The notes under the pieces were generated by a model. It was not told where the DNA came from. It saw nothing but the letters and a program-made list of their open reading frames with translations, and did not search any database. This document shows positions 26,060 to 39,126 of a DNA stretch of 64,000 bases, in pieces. Numbering within the stretch: position 1 is the stretch's first letter; every line of letters starts with the position of its first letter. The DNA is from Thuidium tamariscinum. Taxonomy: Eukaryota > Streptophyta > Bryopsida > Hypnales > Thuidiaceae. Where the stretch lies: positions 35,397,182 through 35,461,181 of the forward strand of contig OX344749.2 of the NCBI GenBank assembly GCA_947034885.2, read 5' to 3'. A program made the position numbers and the translations under genes.

Positions 26060-27188
26060 AGGTAGGCACCCCGGGGTGATAACTTAGAGTAACCTTTAGA
26101 CACCATGTGTGAGAACATTTTGGACCCCCTATTTTATGTCCTAAAATTTAAATTAAAAAATAAAATAAAATATGAGAATATTTTCCTACTTTGAAAGTTT
26201 ATAACTTGAATTATTGATATTTTTATTTGTTGATTATAATTAGTTACAAATTTTTGAAGTAAAAAAATACACTGTAGAGCTGAAAATAATTTTCACACCC
26301 CTATTTTATATAAGAAAAAATTGTCTAAAAAATGAACAAAAAATTCTCAAAAATAGTTTTTCATTGAAAGTTTATTTTTCTTGAATATTGATGTCATACT
26401 CATTTCAATGCATTCTCTATAAATATTTGAGTTGAAAAACATGGCAGTTTAGTTCATTTTTCAACCTACTCTAATAATCATTTCATATGTTATTTGAATT
26501 CAAATTTTTTGGCAATAGAAGCCTATAGTCATTGTTAAGTACATCTCAAAATTATAGGTTGAAATCATAGTTTATAAAAAAGTATATAGGGGGTTGAAAA
26601 ATCACTTTAACACACGTAGTTTGTTTTTATACACTAAGTTATCTCCCCGGGGTAGGCACTCCCAAATACACCAATGGCCCTAAATTGCCATCTTCACTTT
26701 GAGTACATTTCCAAAATTAATTATGTACCTAAGGTGGGTACACTTAAAAGTGCCACTTTTTGGACTCTGCCTAGTAACTATTACTAATCTTATCAAATTT
26801 TCATATAGTCTTCTTCGCAAGTGAAAGCACATTCCAATGCACCAAAAAATGCAGCATTTGGATACAATCTGCAAAAGTTATTAAGGTTCAAAGTCTGTTT
26901 CTAAAAGCGCTCTAGCCAAATAGGTACATAATGGAATTCAGAAATGTACATCAACTATAGATGGCACTTTTAGGTGAGGTGCAATTTTAGGTGTACCCAC
27001 CTTATATAAAAGAAACTAGGTTGAAATCAAACTTTGAACCCTCATAACTTTTGCATACAATGTCCAAATGTCATACTCCTTGGTACATTAGAACCTCCTC
27101 TCAAGTGCAAGCAAGAAAATATAAAAACTTCACCAATATAATAATAGTAATTAGGTACAAAAGCAAAAGATGGTGGTTTTGAAGGTAT
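26060..27188. mobile_element. Degraded family A MITE containing a MULE-like element and a second family A MITE
   Basis: The host begins AGGTAGGCAC after TA. Insertion 1, 26071-26650, has ends CCGGGGTGATAAC and GTTATCTCCCCGG and duplicates GGTAGGCAC (26061-26069, 26651-26659), a 9-bp MULE-type TSD. Insertion 2, 26732-27002 (271 bp), is an intact family A MITE with TA on both sides. The host resumes afterwards (AACTTTTGCATACAATGTCC) and fades near 27188. Confidence 0.75.
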
Positions 27189-27230
27189 TGACTTTATTGT
27201 TGCCAATTTGTCAAGGTCCACCACAAGTTA

Positions 27231-28165
27231 CCCCTTGATGGCCAAAGGCCTTTTGGAGGTTATAAAACATCCTTACCTTTGAAGTATTTTAGGTCTAAAT
27301 GTCATTTAGGTTTGCAATCTCAAACGTACAATCTTGTAGTGTACATATTGTAGATGATATAAATCAAATTTGGGGTCATTTGGCCACATAGTAGATTGAC
27401 AGATTTTATTGTTTTAGTATTGAAAAAAAATGTTGAATTTTTTTTCTAGAAACACATTAGGAGGACAAATTTAAGTTCTAAACCTATTATATATATATAC
27501 AAACAAACACATTAGTGAAAGAAAACATTATTTCGTTGACTCATTGTGTCTCCAGAATAGGTTTGAAAAATAAAAAAATAGTTGCAAAAAACACTTGGAA
27601 GGTTGAATTTCCTTCTATTAAAATGCTTTTCACTCATAACTTCTTGATTGATATGAAATTTTAGCAACACAAATAAGACTAACTTAGTATGCATAATTTA
27701 TTTTTTAAGAATTTATTGGAAACAAACACTACATGAAGAAAAACCAAGCTGCCAAAGTTCATTGTAATCCAAAAATTTCTAAATTTCTAACTTTAAATTA
27801 CTCCCAAACATTCAAAACAACTTGGATTGATATGAAAATTTGCCCACAATAACTAGACTTCTAGAAAAACATAAGCCAACAAATTTTGTTGAAACAAAGA
27901 CTACATGAAGGAGATGCAAGCCCCCAAAGTTGAACCTATCAAATGCAATTTGGTGAACTTAAAGTGAACCTGTAAACTTCAATTGGCTCAAAAAAACCAG
28001 TTTACCTTGGATTGATTTGAAAATTTTAGCACACAAAATTAAAGAGAGAATATAGTTTCTTCAATGAGTTTTATTGAATTTGGACATTGGAGATAAAAGT
28101 TAGAGCACTTCAAATTGGACTTCTAGACTGTAAGGACACTTTCAATCCCTTGGGGCATTGAGGGG
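27231..28165 (-). mobile_element. TTAA-type element, subfamily D, first of an abutting pair
   Basis: Ends CCCCTTGATGGCCAAAGG and CCCTTGGGGCATTGAGGGG, with TTAA at 28166-28169 and a decayed site on the left. The subterminal box CGTACAATCTTGTAG starts near 27325. It shares the TTAA with a second, oppositely oriented D copy, making a near-perfect 36-base palindrome centred on GTTAAC at about 28167. Confidence 0.75.
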
Positions 28166-29734
28166 TTAACTCCTTAATGCCCCAAGCACAACAAGGATTT
28201 GGGGGTATAAATGACTATCCTAAATGACTGCAAAACAGTCATTCCGGACCACAATGACTGGAAAATGACTTTAGACCCTTGAAGTCATTCCGGACAAGTC
28301 ATTCTTTAAATGATTGCGATTTTATTATCACCATCCATTTTTGCCTTGGATGAAAAAAGATGACAAAGTCTACATGGTTGATGAGATGAACAAGTAAATT
28401 TTTGGAAAAAAGATGGGCAGCTGCCCATTTTCAAAGAAATTGTGATATAGTCAAAATACTCCTGACGTGGACATCCATGTCAGAGTCATATAGAAGTCAT
28501 TTTAAAGTCATTTTGTAGTTGCAATACAATCAAAACACTACTAGCGTGAACATCCACGTCATAATCATTTTAAAGTCATTATGTAGTTGTGATACAATCA
28601 AAGCTCTGTTGATGTGAACATCAGAGTCATGTATAAGTCATTTTAAAGTTATAATGTAGTCATTTAGAAGTTAGGATGGAGTAAGTCATTTTATAGTTAT
28701 ATATGAATACATTCAAAGTTCCACAACTTATATCATATACAATAAGCCATATACCATACATAATACACCACATTCAATACACCATACACAATATGCCATA
28801 TAAAATATTCCATACATCATACATTACATTTGGCACATGTGCCATATGGCTCCCAAAGCCACTTAGTATGAGAGTAAGAAGGGATGAAATGACAAGACCT
28901 TTATACTAGAGGTATATAAGGAGGCAAGACAAAGCATGTGGGATATATAAAATGCAAGGATTATGTTACAAGTAAATTTTTTAACCTCATTTACACACAT
29001 CAAATCAATTTTTTTCAATTTTTTTTTACTAACAAAAGTTGGAAAATCAATTTTACTTTCATTTTCAAAAATCTGTTTTAGATTTAGAGCCTTAAATCAA
29101 AAGTTATAAATATATTTGTACCATGGTCTATTTGGGACCTTATAGTCATTTTTAAGCTTGTAGTCATTTTCAACCTTGCAGTTGTTTTCAAGTCACGTTT
29201 AAGTAAAGCACAATCATATTGTAGAGATTTTAAGGAACAACCATTAGGAAAAATTTCAGCCCTTGAAGGAGTTGTAAAGAAAAACAAGGGAACCAAGCCA
29301 AAAAAAGTTTTAAGAAAAAGTTTAAGAAAAAAATGAAAATCTATTTTTTAGGCTAGTGAATGGGGGTGCTTGAAACTGTAGGATTGTGGGAATAATAAGA
29401 ATGAAATGATTTTTATAATATTAAAAAATAAATAAAGAACTTCATATTAAAAAATGATAGAAATTCAGATCTGATGTAGGATCAATGCTACTATATCAAG
29501 ATGATATTTTCAAGATTATAAGTTTTTAAAATTTAGTATTTTATTTTAATATTTTTTAAAATAAAATTTAAGTTTTTAAAATTTTCTTAAGAAAAATTTA
29601 ATAATTTTTAATAGATTACTAATCATCATTGATGATGACTAGTGATCATTGTTGCTTAAAGGAGATGCAAGTAACCTTGAAGGGAACTCTTGGAAGGAAA
29701 TTAGCCTCTTTAAGGTCTAAAATTTTCCTTGAAA

Positions 29735-31440
29735 TAGTATTGTCCATATCAGCTCAATGCCCTATTTGTTTTTAGTGCAAAACATTGTACTATGGTCAAA
29801 TGAAGACCTTGTAGTCATTTTAAAGTCATAGAGTAGTAAAGCATGGTCAGATTTTAGTAATTAAAAAATGACTACCATATACAGCCAGCTTAGTGCTCTA
29901 ACCTTTTTTAATGCAAAAAATTACCCTCTAGCCTATTGGGGACTTTGTAGTTATTTTTAAGTCGCATAGTAGTAAAACACAGTCATTGATTAGTAATTAA
30001 AAAATGACTACCATCTATAGTCAGCTTGGTGCCCCAACCTTTTTTAGTGCAAAGAATTCTACCCTAGCCTATTTTAGACTTTGAAGTTATTTTAGAATCG
30101 CATAGTAGTAAAACACAGTCATTGATTAGTAATTAAAAAATGACTACCATCTACAGCCAGCTTAGTGCTCTAACCTTTTTTAACCCCTAAAGTTCTTTGA
30201 CTATGTTTCCACTAAAAACTCTCCAAAACTGTCATTTTTAGTGCAAGTACCAAGTTTTAGAAAAAAAATATTTTTGGACAAATGTAACCGTAGGATCTTG
30301 TATTAAGGTAGATAGAAATGATGTGGAAAAAATTTCAGAAGAATCCACCGTGTGGATTGCAACATATTAGTGTTTGAATTTGAAAAATTCATTTTTTTAA
30401 CCCTGCTGAAAATTGGGCAGCTGCGGTTCAGAAGGTCTGATTTGTATGAAAAAATGGTCAAAACGGTTGTGCTTCTTTGGATTCTTTAGTAAGAACAAGT
30501 TGGCTATGTGCTCAAAAAATTTCAAATCATTTGGAATTGTACAACATATAGAAAAAAAATAGTAAGTAGAAAGAAGTAGTGAATCATGTAATATACTAAA
30601 TTGTTAAGAATTTAATTATAGAATTAAAAAATGACAATCCCAACGGTTGTGACATTATAATAAAATATCTACATCTAATGTTTTTATTGTTTTTCAAAAA
30701 TATTGAAAATTGAGTTAGATAAACGATTTCAAAGTTTATTTCAAAGTAAAGAATCCATAACTGCCCACAAACTAAAAAACTTCATAACTTTCATCTCATT
30801 GATCAAATTAGAATGATTTAAAGCTTTCCATGTATATATAAGTTTGACAAACCAATTTCAAATTTCAATTTTTCAAAAAAGTTATTTTTTCAGATCTGCC
30901 CGAACTGCCCGAGTTGAGAAAAAAGCAACATATTATGCAATAACTTTTTGACAATGTAGTCAAAAGTTATGAAAATTGTTGGGCCTTAAAGATATTCCTA
31001 GATCCCATGTTGTGTAAAAATTTCAAAGAAAAATATTAAAAACTCCATTCACAGGTACCTGCCCAAAAAAGTTATGTTGCCAAAAACAAAGGGTTGGTCC
31101 TTTAGGGGTTAATGCAAAAAATTACCCTCTAGCCTATTGGGGACTTTGTAGTTATTTTTAAGTCGCATAGTAGTAAAACACAGTCATTGATTAGTAATTA
31201 AAAAATGACTACCATCTATAGTCAGCTTGGTGCCCCAACCTTTTTTAGTGCAAAGAATTCTACCCTAGCCTATTTTAGACTTTGAAGTTATTTTAGAGTC
31301 GCATAGTAGTAAAACACAGTCATTGATTAGTAATTAAAAAATGACTACCATCTATGGTCAGCTTAGTGCCCAAACCTTTTTTAATGCAAAAAATTACCTC
31401 CTAGCCTATTTGGGACTTTGTAGTTATATGGTTCCTGCAT
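29735..31440. repeat. 136-bp tandem array (272-bp dimer), interrupted by an insertion
   Basis: The marker AATGACTACCATCTA recurs near 29869, 30005, 30141, 31206 and 31342. Spacings are exactly 136, except where 929 extra bases intervene. The dimer 29899-30178 is almost identical to 31111-31390, so the unit last amplified was 272 bp. Confidence 0.9.
30184..31108 (-). mobile_element. TTAA-type element, subfamily C2, with empty site in the same array
   Basis: A 925-bp element with ends CCCCTAAAGTTC and GGTCCTTTAGGGG. TTAA is present on both sides (30180-30183, 31109-31112), while the uninterrupted array unit at about 29899 reads CTTTTTTAATGC with one TTAA. The insertion length (925 + 4) equals the extra spacing in the array. 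Confidence 0.95.
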
Positions 31441-32767
31441 GGCTATTGTAAATACCCCAAATGCAATTAATCCACTAGTGCTTGTAAATTCAAGGATGAC
31501 AGTGTCTATGTGGAGAATGTGTAAATGGTAGTTAAATCATCTTCAGAGACATCTTGAAACTTGTAACAAGTGACAAATCACTAAATCCTAAAGCTTAAAC
31601 AACACCTTAGAAGGTGCAATTACAGTTGAGTTACTGTAGAAATGACTGCTACAGTTGTTGAAAAAAATTGCCCTGCCCATTATTTCCCTAGAAAATTAGA
31701 GCCTACCCGAGGCAAAATCCTTCAGTCATTTAGTAGTAATGAACGAGTTGACTGACTGTTCGCAGTCGCACTACTTGACAACAGCCCCTCTTCAAATGAC
31801 TCCGTCGGCTACATTCTAAATAATGCGTCCAAGACCAACACAGACACGACAAAGTCAACAGAAAATGCATCAACGAAGCTCGTTCTTCGTGACTACGTCA
31901 TCCTTGAGTTGTAGCCATGACTCCAAAATGACTTAGACCTTCAGTTCAACTACTGAATGGTACAATTACGGAGCACCTAGTCGTTCTCCAGTCAAAGTGG
32001 ACAAGCAGTCATTTGTCCTTAGTCATTTAGGACTCCAATTCCTTGTAGTGAGGGGAATGAAAGTGTTCTTACAGTCTAGAAGTCCAATTTGAAGTGCTCT
32101 AACTTTTATATCCAATGTCCAAATTCAATAAAACTTATTGGAAAAAATGTGTAAACTAGTCTAGTATTTGTGATAGAATTTTTAGGTCAATTCAAGAAGT
32201 ACAAATTTTTTGAAAGCCAATCAAAGTTCATAGGTTCAATTTGAATTCACCAAATTGTAGTTGATTGTTGCAACTTTTGGGGCTTATATCTCCTTCATGC
32301 AATGTTTTTTTCAATAAAACTGATTGAACTATGTTATATTAGAAGTCTCGTTATTGTGGTCAAATTTTCTTGCCAATCCAAGTTGTTTTGAATGTTTGGG
32401 GAGCAATTCAAAGTTCAAGAACCAGGCATTTTTGGATTACAATGAATTGCGGCAGCTTGTTTCTTTTTCCTATGGTGTTCGTTTCTAATATTTAAAAAAA
32501 GTTGCGCACTCTACTCTAGTCTAGGTTTAGAAATCAAATTTCACCTCCAAATGTGTTTTTAGGAAAATTTTAGCATCTTTTTTCAACACTAAAATATTGT
32601 AATCTTGCAATGTATGCAACCAAATGACTCCAAATTTGATCCACATCACCTACAACATGCACACTACAAGATTTTACGGTTGAGATTTTCATATCTTAAT
32701 GACATGTGAGACTTGAAAAGCATTGATATTTTTAAACCCAACAAGGCCTTGGGCCTTGAGGGGTTAA

Positions 32768-35700
32768 GGATTCCAAGGATCTGATCCCATCTCCTACAGT
32801 GAATCTTGAATGCAGGAAATTTCATTACATAAGCAAATTTCAGTTAAAATGGCTCAACTATATCAAACCCAAATCCATAATTACCAGCCAGTGATCGTCA
32901 CTTTCACTCTATTGGCAGATGTTCAGACATTTTTTAAGGTCTGCTTCTTGAAACCTTATTTGTATCCTCCTAGTGTTGAGAATTTTCATCTGCAGTAATG
33001 CTTTACAGTTTTGGCCCTTTGAGTTGTGCAAATGAATCGAAATCAACCTTCACTTTGACCAGTTCTATGGCAACTATGGCAACTAGAAATTTGCAAATAT
33101 GATGAAAAATGCCTTCCATTTACCAAAGCAACGTCATCTAGTTGGGTGCTCTTCAATTAGCAAGTTGGGTGTAACCATGACTTGCTAAATGGTGAGGACC
33201 ACTCCCAATGGTCAACAACAAGAATTTTGACGACATGGGTTTGCTTGGATTGACTTTAAGCAACCATATTACAATTCGTATCGCCTGTGGTTCTTCGTGA
33301 GATGCAGAATAGGATTGCTAATGAACAGCACAAGCATAAAACCCTAAACCCTAAAAACCCTAAAAACCCTACAAGTATCTCAGAAAATCTCAAAGTTTTT
33401 TACAAATGCACGAAACTGAAATCCACATAAGCAAATGTTATCAAAAGAAGATCTGCTTCCGCGCCTCATTTTTGTCGGTAATCCGAACCTTGAAAATTTT
33501 AATCGATTGCCTACAAACCGAGGAAACTCAAGCTGTTATTAATAGGAATGTGATCCCATAATTGAACTTGCGGGTGCCAACAAAAAACACCTCATCTGCT
33601 CATACACTTGGTTCTCTTCATTTGGCTGAATGTCTAATATTGCTGCAATCTTTGAAGTGCTTTACAATCACTCACCGCTTTAGAATTGCAGAAGTCAGAA
33701 ATTCATTGAGTGGTAATATCGACAGATTTGGCACTTGTGTATGTCAAATCTCTCTCCAGAACTTTGTAAAGGGAACTCTGAAATCTGGATATGCGCACGA
33801 ACATTGTTTACAAGTTTTGTGAAAACAATTTCAAGATTTTTGGATGGAACCTTTCAGCGTTTGTAATGTGATGAGAAGTTGACATCAATTTGCAGCAAGC
33901 CACAGACTCGTGCATAAATTAACCACTGAAAACAAGCTGTTAATCGAAGTGCCCACTACACTGGCGTGCTTTTTTTGAGTACTTAAGCTCCTCAAATGGA
34001 GGTTTTGGTAATGCAAAGCCTCCTCTCCTGCAGTCCAGAGCCAATACTTTCATGAGCAATTTCATTGTATGGGACACAAAGTTTTTTGCGTCTGGCAAAA
34101 ACGTGTTAGATAAGTTTGATGAAGCAGACTTGTCTGTTGATCAGATATCCGTCTGCTCTGTGACGTGAAGTATTGTGGAGTGAGTGAGGAGTTTCCATTG
34201 CCAGTGGAAACTTCAACCATTGAAAAGAAAATTAAATGAAATTAGGAAACTTCGTTTAAAATGATGAACTTGAAATCCATACCTGCACTAGTTATCAATA
34301 GAAACCATTTGTGCATCTCATTTGTGCACATATTTTTATTTGCCAATTTGATCAAACTTGCCTTATTGACGTTACAAGAGCTACCTGGGGATCTGCCAGG
34401 AACAATCAATTAGTTGTTTCTGCCATGTAATCGAAGAATGTGCTCAAACTTATCAAAAATAATCAACTACTATTCGTAAGTTGGGTTTTTCAACACTTTG
34501 GAATCAGCTTTAGTACTTTGAATCATTGGACAATGCCACTCTCTCGATCATCCTTTTATATAAAGACACAAGCTAGGAGAGTTCAGTTCGGAGACAATTA
34601 AAAACAGAACTAATGAATGCACATCTTGCATTCGACTAAAGCTCATGACCAAGCCTGAACAATTCATTGCCAGTACAAACGTCAAGCGGAAGAAGGCAGT
34701 TTCAATCAAATTGAATTGGCAAGTTTTTGATTGACAAAAACAAGATGCTCAAGGTGGTTTTTCCTTAGCTAAATAGTCTTAGAGACGGTCATGTTCGCTC
34801 TTTTGGGGCTTCATGCGTGACCAAAGATGAGCAAACTCTCAATTTACGAGTTTCGTAACATGATTTACGCCAACCCAAATCTGTTACGAGTTTTTTCCTC
34901 GGCTCAAAAATTATAGCTAGATATTTAAGTTGAATACGAAGTACTGGAAATTTGAGTGAGGTGTTCAGTCTGAAGGCAGCAGGTTTTGCATCAATTAAAA
35001 ATTGCTCAGACTTTCAATTGTGCTGTCATGCAGCGTCAAAATTATCCTTGATTAGTGCTAACTCAAGATTTAGAAAACACACATTCGTCAGTTTGCGGGA
35101 TTTCAATTTGCTGAAATCATATTTCAGTGCTGAAAACCACGACTTCCAAGTGCTCATAAGAAATCTTTTCAGTTGCCCAACAGAAACTTCTGGCAAAGCA
35201 TTGATAGATCTGAGCTTGCAGATGTGAGTGTCTCAAAATCACTTCAGACCTTGACGACCGCCTCAAACTGCTCCAGATCCTCAATTAGTTGAAAACCGTT
35301 TTCCAAACGTGGCAATATCTTGAATGCCAAGTGCTATTCTCTGTACAACGATTATGACCTTAGTGGTTCAGCACCGAGCTTCGAAGGCGGTTCAATCCTT
35401 TGGTTTTGGTTGACCATGATTTTCCCAATTCTACAAATCACAGTACCATGTAAATTTAGGGTTAACCAAGACTTCAACCTTAAACATTTTTTTTTATCAA
35501 GGACTCTTACCACCCACCCTGGAATCAACTTACATCTGAGAATGCACCTCAAGTTTTTATTCGATTATTGCATCGGTTCTATGTGGAACCTTCTTCTCTC
35601 CGTTCTCAACTGAGTTTTGAACCCAGCAATGTCCTTCACGAATTCTGGTGGTATAAACTTCGACCCGGGCATCTAAATTTCTGTTTTAACAGAATGTGAT

Positions 35701-36289
35701 CAATCGAGTTGCTCGATCACTGTCAAATCATGAATCTTTGGTCCATCGAGGTTAAGCAAACTAAACAGCACCCATTGGAAAGAAACTCTGAAGGATTTAG
35801 AAGCTGTGCCTTGTTGGAATTCGGTGGGTGCTGGAGGGTCAAGGCAATCAAACGTACAGCAATTTTTTGCTCTGTCACTTCAATTCGTCGACAAAAGGCA
35901 TTTCAAAATTGGCCGAACTTGATCAGTGGCTTCAAAGATTTCTGTCCTCGAGAGAATTCAATGGTCAGTCACAGGTTGCCGGTCATGATCGAGAACCGTC
36001 TTGAGATTTTTCTTTGGTATCGCTCACACGAGTTTGCAAGTTTGGCCATTCAAGCCGTTTCGAAAATCTCAGAGACACTTTCAACAAACAGTCTACTCAG
36101 ATGGATTTGTGAAATGATGAAGGGCTTTACTGTTTTAGATTTAATTGGGGTGCATGCAATTCCCGTGCCTCAATTCACCGTCTATCGATCTGATGGTTTT
36201 CTCTTTTCAGAAAAACGTACTTTGCATTTCTGGCATGAAGTTTCATCAAAATGAAAGCTACGAAAAAGACAGGTCTGAAAACAGTCTTA
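32768..36289. other. Low-repeat segment, possible decayed coding sequence
   Basis: Composition differs from the flanks: fewer homopolymers, no recognised MITE. On the minus strand, short stretches near 35,050-35,550 read like leucine-rich-repeat debris (LRSINALPEVSVGQLKRF; LRLKSWLTLNLHG), separated by stops and frame changes. The plus-strand 181-codon frame at 35709-36254 has no recognised domain and no clear codon pattern. It could be a relic of an NB-LRR-type gene, or only chance. I would not annotate a functional gene. Confidence 0.3.
33338..33371. repeat. Interstitial telomere-like repeats (AAACCCTA)
   Basis: Four or five imperfect CCCTAAA units, some with extra A. Such telo-boxes occur in plant promoters and as interstitial relics; no gene beside it could be recognised. 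Confidence 0.85.
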
Positions 36290-36562
36290 AGGTAGGTATA
36301 CCCAAAAGCGCCCTGTTCCTAAAAGCGCCATCTACAAAGCACATACATTTCCGAAATCAGTCATGTTCACAGACTGTAGATGGCGCTTTCAGAAACAGAC
36401 TTTGACTGTTAATAACTTTTGCATACGGTATCCAAATCCTCCGTTCTTTGGTGCGTTGGAACATGCTTTCACTTGCCAACAAGACTACATAAAAATTTGA
36501 ACTCATTAATAGCAGGAACTAGGCTCAGTATGAATAAGTGGCGCTTTTGGGTGTACCTACCT
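36290..36562. mobile_element. Family A MITE, intact
   Basis: A 273-bp element with ends AGGTAGGTATACCCAAAA and TTTTGGGTGTACCTACCT, with TA on both sides. The next TTAA-type element starts within its right flank. Confidence 0.85.
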
Positions 36563-36565
36563 TAA

Positions 36566-37230
36566 CCCTTGAAAGACGGACCTGTAACCACTGATTTCAA
36601 GCCTCATTGCCCATCACTCAGTTTGCTGCCATTTGGGAACTAGAGATGTATGAAAAAAATTTATTTATTTTCCAATGCTAAAGTTCCATGTCTTCTACAC
36701 TTCACAAAAAATTTAGATTTTTCTGAGAATTTTTGAAGAAAGAGTGAACAAAAATCACATCTATTAGAAAATTATCTCAAAAAATGTGAAATTTTCGCCA
36801 TGTGTGTACATTATAGTGAGAGACATTTTGGTGTGAACTCAATTTCTGTGTCATTCTATAATTACAATGTAAAAGACATTGAAAATACACCCAAAGTTCA
36901 AATTGCAATAAAATATTCTTTATTACAATTTTTTTCAAAATTACAATTGGAGTAGAAACTAGAATAGATGACCTTCATTTTGTTAGTTGGGCTCGAACTC
37001 AAAAAATATTGCTTTACTGGAGAAATTTCAGATTTAAAGCAAGGAGCAACAACTTTCCAAAATACACTCAAAATAGCATATTTTGTAATAAGTTTCTTTT
37101 ACTAACTTCTCATTCACGTGAAGACAAAGACTAGTAAGACTACAAACTCAATTAGGTACTCTTTATAATCCGCCATGAAAGGTCATCAAGCCAAATATGG
37201 ACGAAAAACTACTTTCAATCTCTATAAACC
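36566..37230 (+). mobile_element. TTAA-type element, subfamily C3
   Basis: Begins CCCTTGAAAGACGGACC after TTAA (36562-36565); homologous to 8787-9430. Right boundary uncertain. Confidence 0.6.
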
Positions 37231-39122
37231 ACCTCTTTTTTCATCCAACGCTACAAATTGGCACTACTAGCGTCACTAGTTTAATTTGTTCTACGGATGC
37301 ACCTATCTTTGGATGCAACTATTCATTCAACACCAATCTCACTTTTGTTAATGGAAGAGAGAAGGGAAAAGAAGAATGAGAACTTTGGTCGTATGACCAC
37401 CATGAATGAAGAGTTTGTACGTTGGTGATAGTTCTATTATTTAAACCGTGAAGGTTTAGGTAGAACAAGAAGTGAGTAGTTTTAGTAGCACTTGTCTTGT
37501 CCCTTCTAGCTCAATCATGGGGCCTAGAATTAACAAACTATATTCCCCCCCCCAACCCACAAAAAAAAAAGATCAAAATGAATTCTACTTCTTTATACAT
37601 CAAAACCCCAAAAGAATGTAAAATGATTAATCACTATAGTCCTTGGTCAAGGTTGGCAAAATATATAATATTGATAATTGGAGGCTTTCATTCCCTATCA
37701 AAAGAGGGATTATCCTTCCTTGATGCATGGCAAGAACTTTAGTTTGAATATGGATGAAATCATTGGCTAGGTGGCTAGTGATGATTTTCTACACTAATTG
37801 AGCATGTTCCGTATGAGGGGCATCAAAAAATACATCATGTTATGTCTTCCACAAGCTTGCAAATGGACCAAAAGAGGGGCTCCATGGTGTGTACACTCTT
37901 GAACATTGGAGATGGTTTCAAGTTTACTTTTTGTGCAAAATCTCATAACTATCAAGTCCTCACCAATTGCCTATTTTTTAATTTTAATTCTACTATTAAT
38001 AGTCTAGAATGGTTTCTTCTTAGCAAAAACATAGAGTAATCTAATATAGAATTACTTTCAATACTTCCATTTCATATATCAAGGTTGGCTACCTTACCAC
38101 GTTGTATGTTTGTTAATTTCAATGCACATGCACAACTATGTATTCACATAGTATAACATGAAATGGAGATTTTTTGACATATGTTTGTTGATTGAAATAT
38201 TTTATTGTTGCAATCTCTATTGAATTATTGTTAGCATCAACAAAAATGAATGAAATACACCAAACCGCTCTATTATTATTATTCACATGTTCACTTGTTA
38301 ACTAACTAAACACCTATCCAATTGACTAAATGCTTGATAAATAGGAAGAAGGCAAAGGAGGGGGCTTGCAAGGGGGTAGGAGGAAATATATTGTCAAAAT
38401 GTAGTACTTATAAGCTTACCACAACTTCAAATGTCATTTAAGCATATTAATTTTGACTTCTTTTGAAATTTATTTGACTAATGTAATGTAGATAACTATG
38501 TTGAATGTCAGCTCTAAAAATCCATTTGTGATTTAAATCATCCATTCAAAACTTCAAAAGCTATGGACAAAGTTTTGAGAGACTATGAAAAACATTTTCC
38601 ATACATCTCTTTGAATTATGTCCATAACTTTTGAATGATGAACCCAAATTACAAAGCAATTAGACTTGAATTTCTATAGTTTCCATAATTGATTAAAAAA
38701 AAGGTTGAATAAAATTAATATGATTAAATGAAGTTTGAAGTTTGATGAGCTTACAATTACTATGGTTTTTTCTTATATGGAGACTAGTTATGCTTACACC
38801 TTACTCCAAATTATTCAATATTTCTTTGTATATTTGCAAATGTTCTATGGTATTGGAAATACTATTTCCATTGTGATTAGTATAATTATGCTAAATAGTA
38901 GATTGTAATAGAGTTACATTTGATATAATTATGTTTAGAATGACATTGATTGAAGTATAACACCATTGTTGGAATTTCCTTGATGATTTCATCATGTACA
39001 ATAAATACATTATCTTCATGCATTTAAAGAAGAAAATAATGCATTTTCCTATAATTTTGGACTTACAATTGTACTAGTGTGTCAACATGGACCTTGGACA
39101 CCATGTTCTTGCACTATTTCTT
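37231..39122. other. Unassigned AT-rich DNA
   Basis: Short frames only (e.g. 37497, 37842), a run of nine C near 37,546, and no recognised element or gene. Confidence 0.35.
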
Positions 39123-39126
39123 AGTA

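Larger units (their letters stand above)
28187..32050. mobile_element. Non-autonomous CACTA-type element, 3.9 kb
   Basis: Left end CACAACAAGGATTTGG; the complement of the right end is CACTACAAGGAATTGG. Both subterminal regions are full of AAATGACT/AGTCATTT motifs, as expected of transposase-binding repeats of this superfamily. The right flank keeps AG of a probable AAG target duplication. No transposase frame was found. It carries simple ATACACCATACA-like repeats (28730-28830), a 136-bp tandem array and a later TTAA-type insertion. Confidence 0.75.
28170..32763 (+). mobile_element. TTAA-type element, subfamily D, interrupted by a 3.9-kb CACTA element
   Basis: The pieces 28170-28186 and 32051-32763, when joined, match the inverted neighbour through CCCCAAGGGG, GAAAGTGT and CTTACAGTCTAGAAGTCC. 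The right end is GGCCTTGAGGGG before TTAA (32764-32767). The subterminal box ACAAGATTTTACGGTTGAGA lies about 90 bases from the right end. Confidence 0.75.

Noticed and set aside
28187..32050. CRISPR-like reading of the regular 136-bp repeats
   Set aside because: Units are contiguous, with no spacers between short repeats, and the DNA is eukaryotic. It is an ordinary tandem array within a transposon.
35709..36254. 181-codon plus-strand open frame
   Set aside because: No domain or signal was recognised, there is no exon context, and the better (still weak) protein-like signal is on the other strand. Treated as chance.
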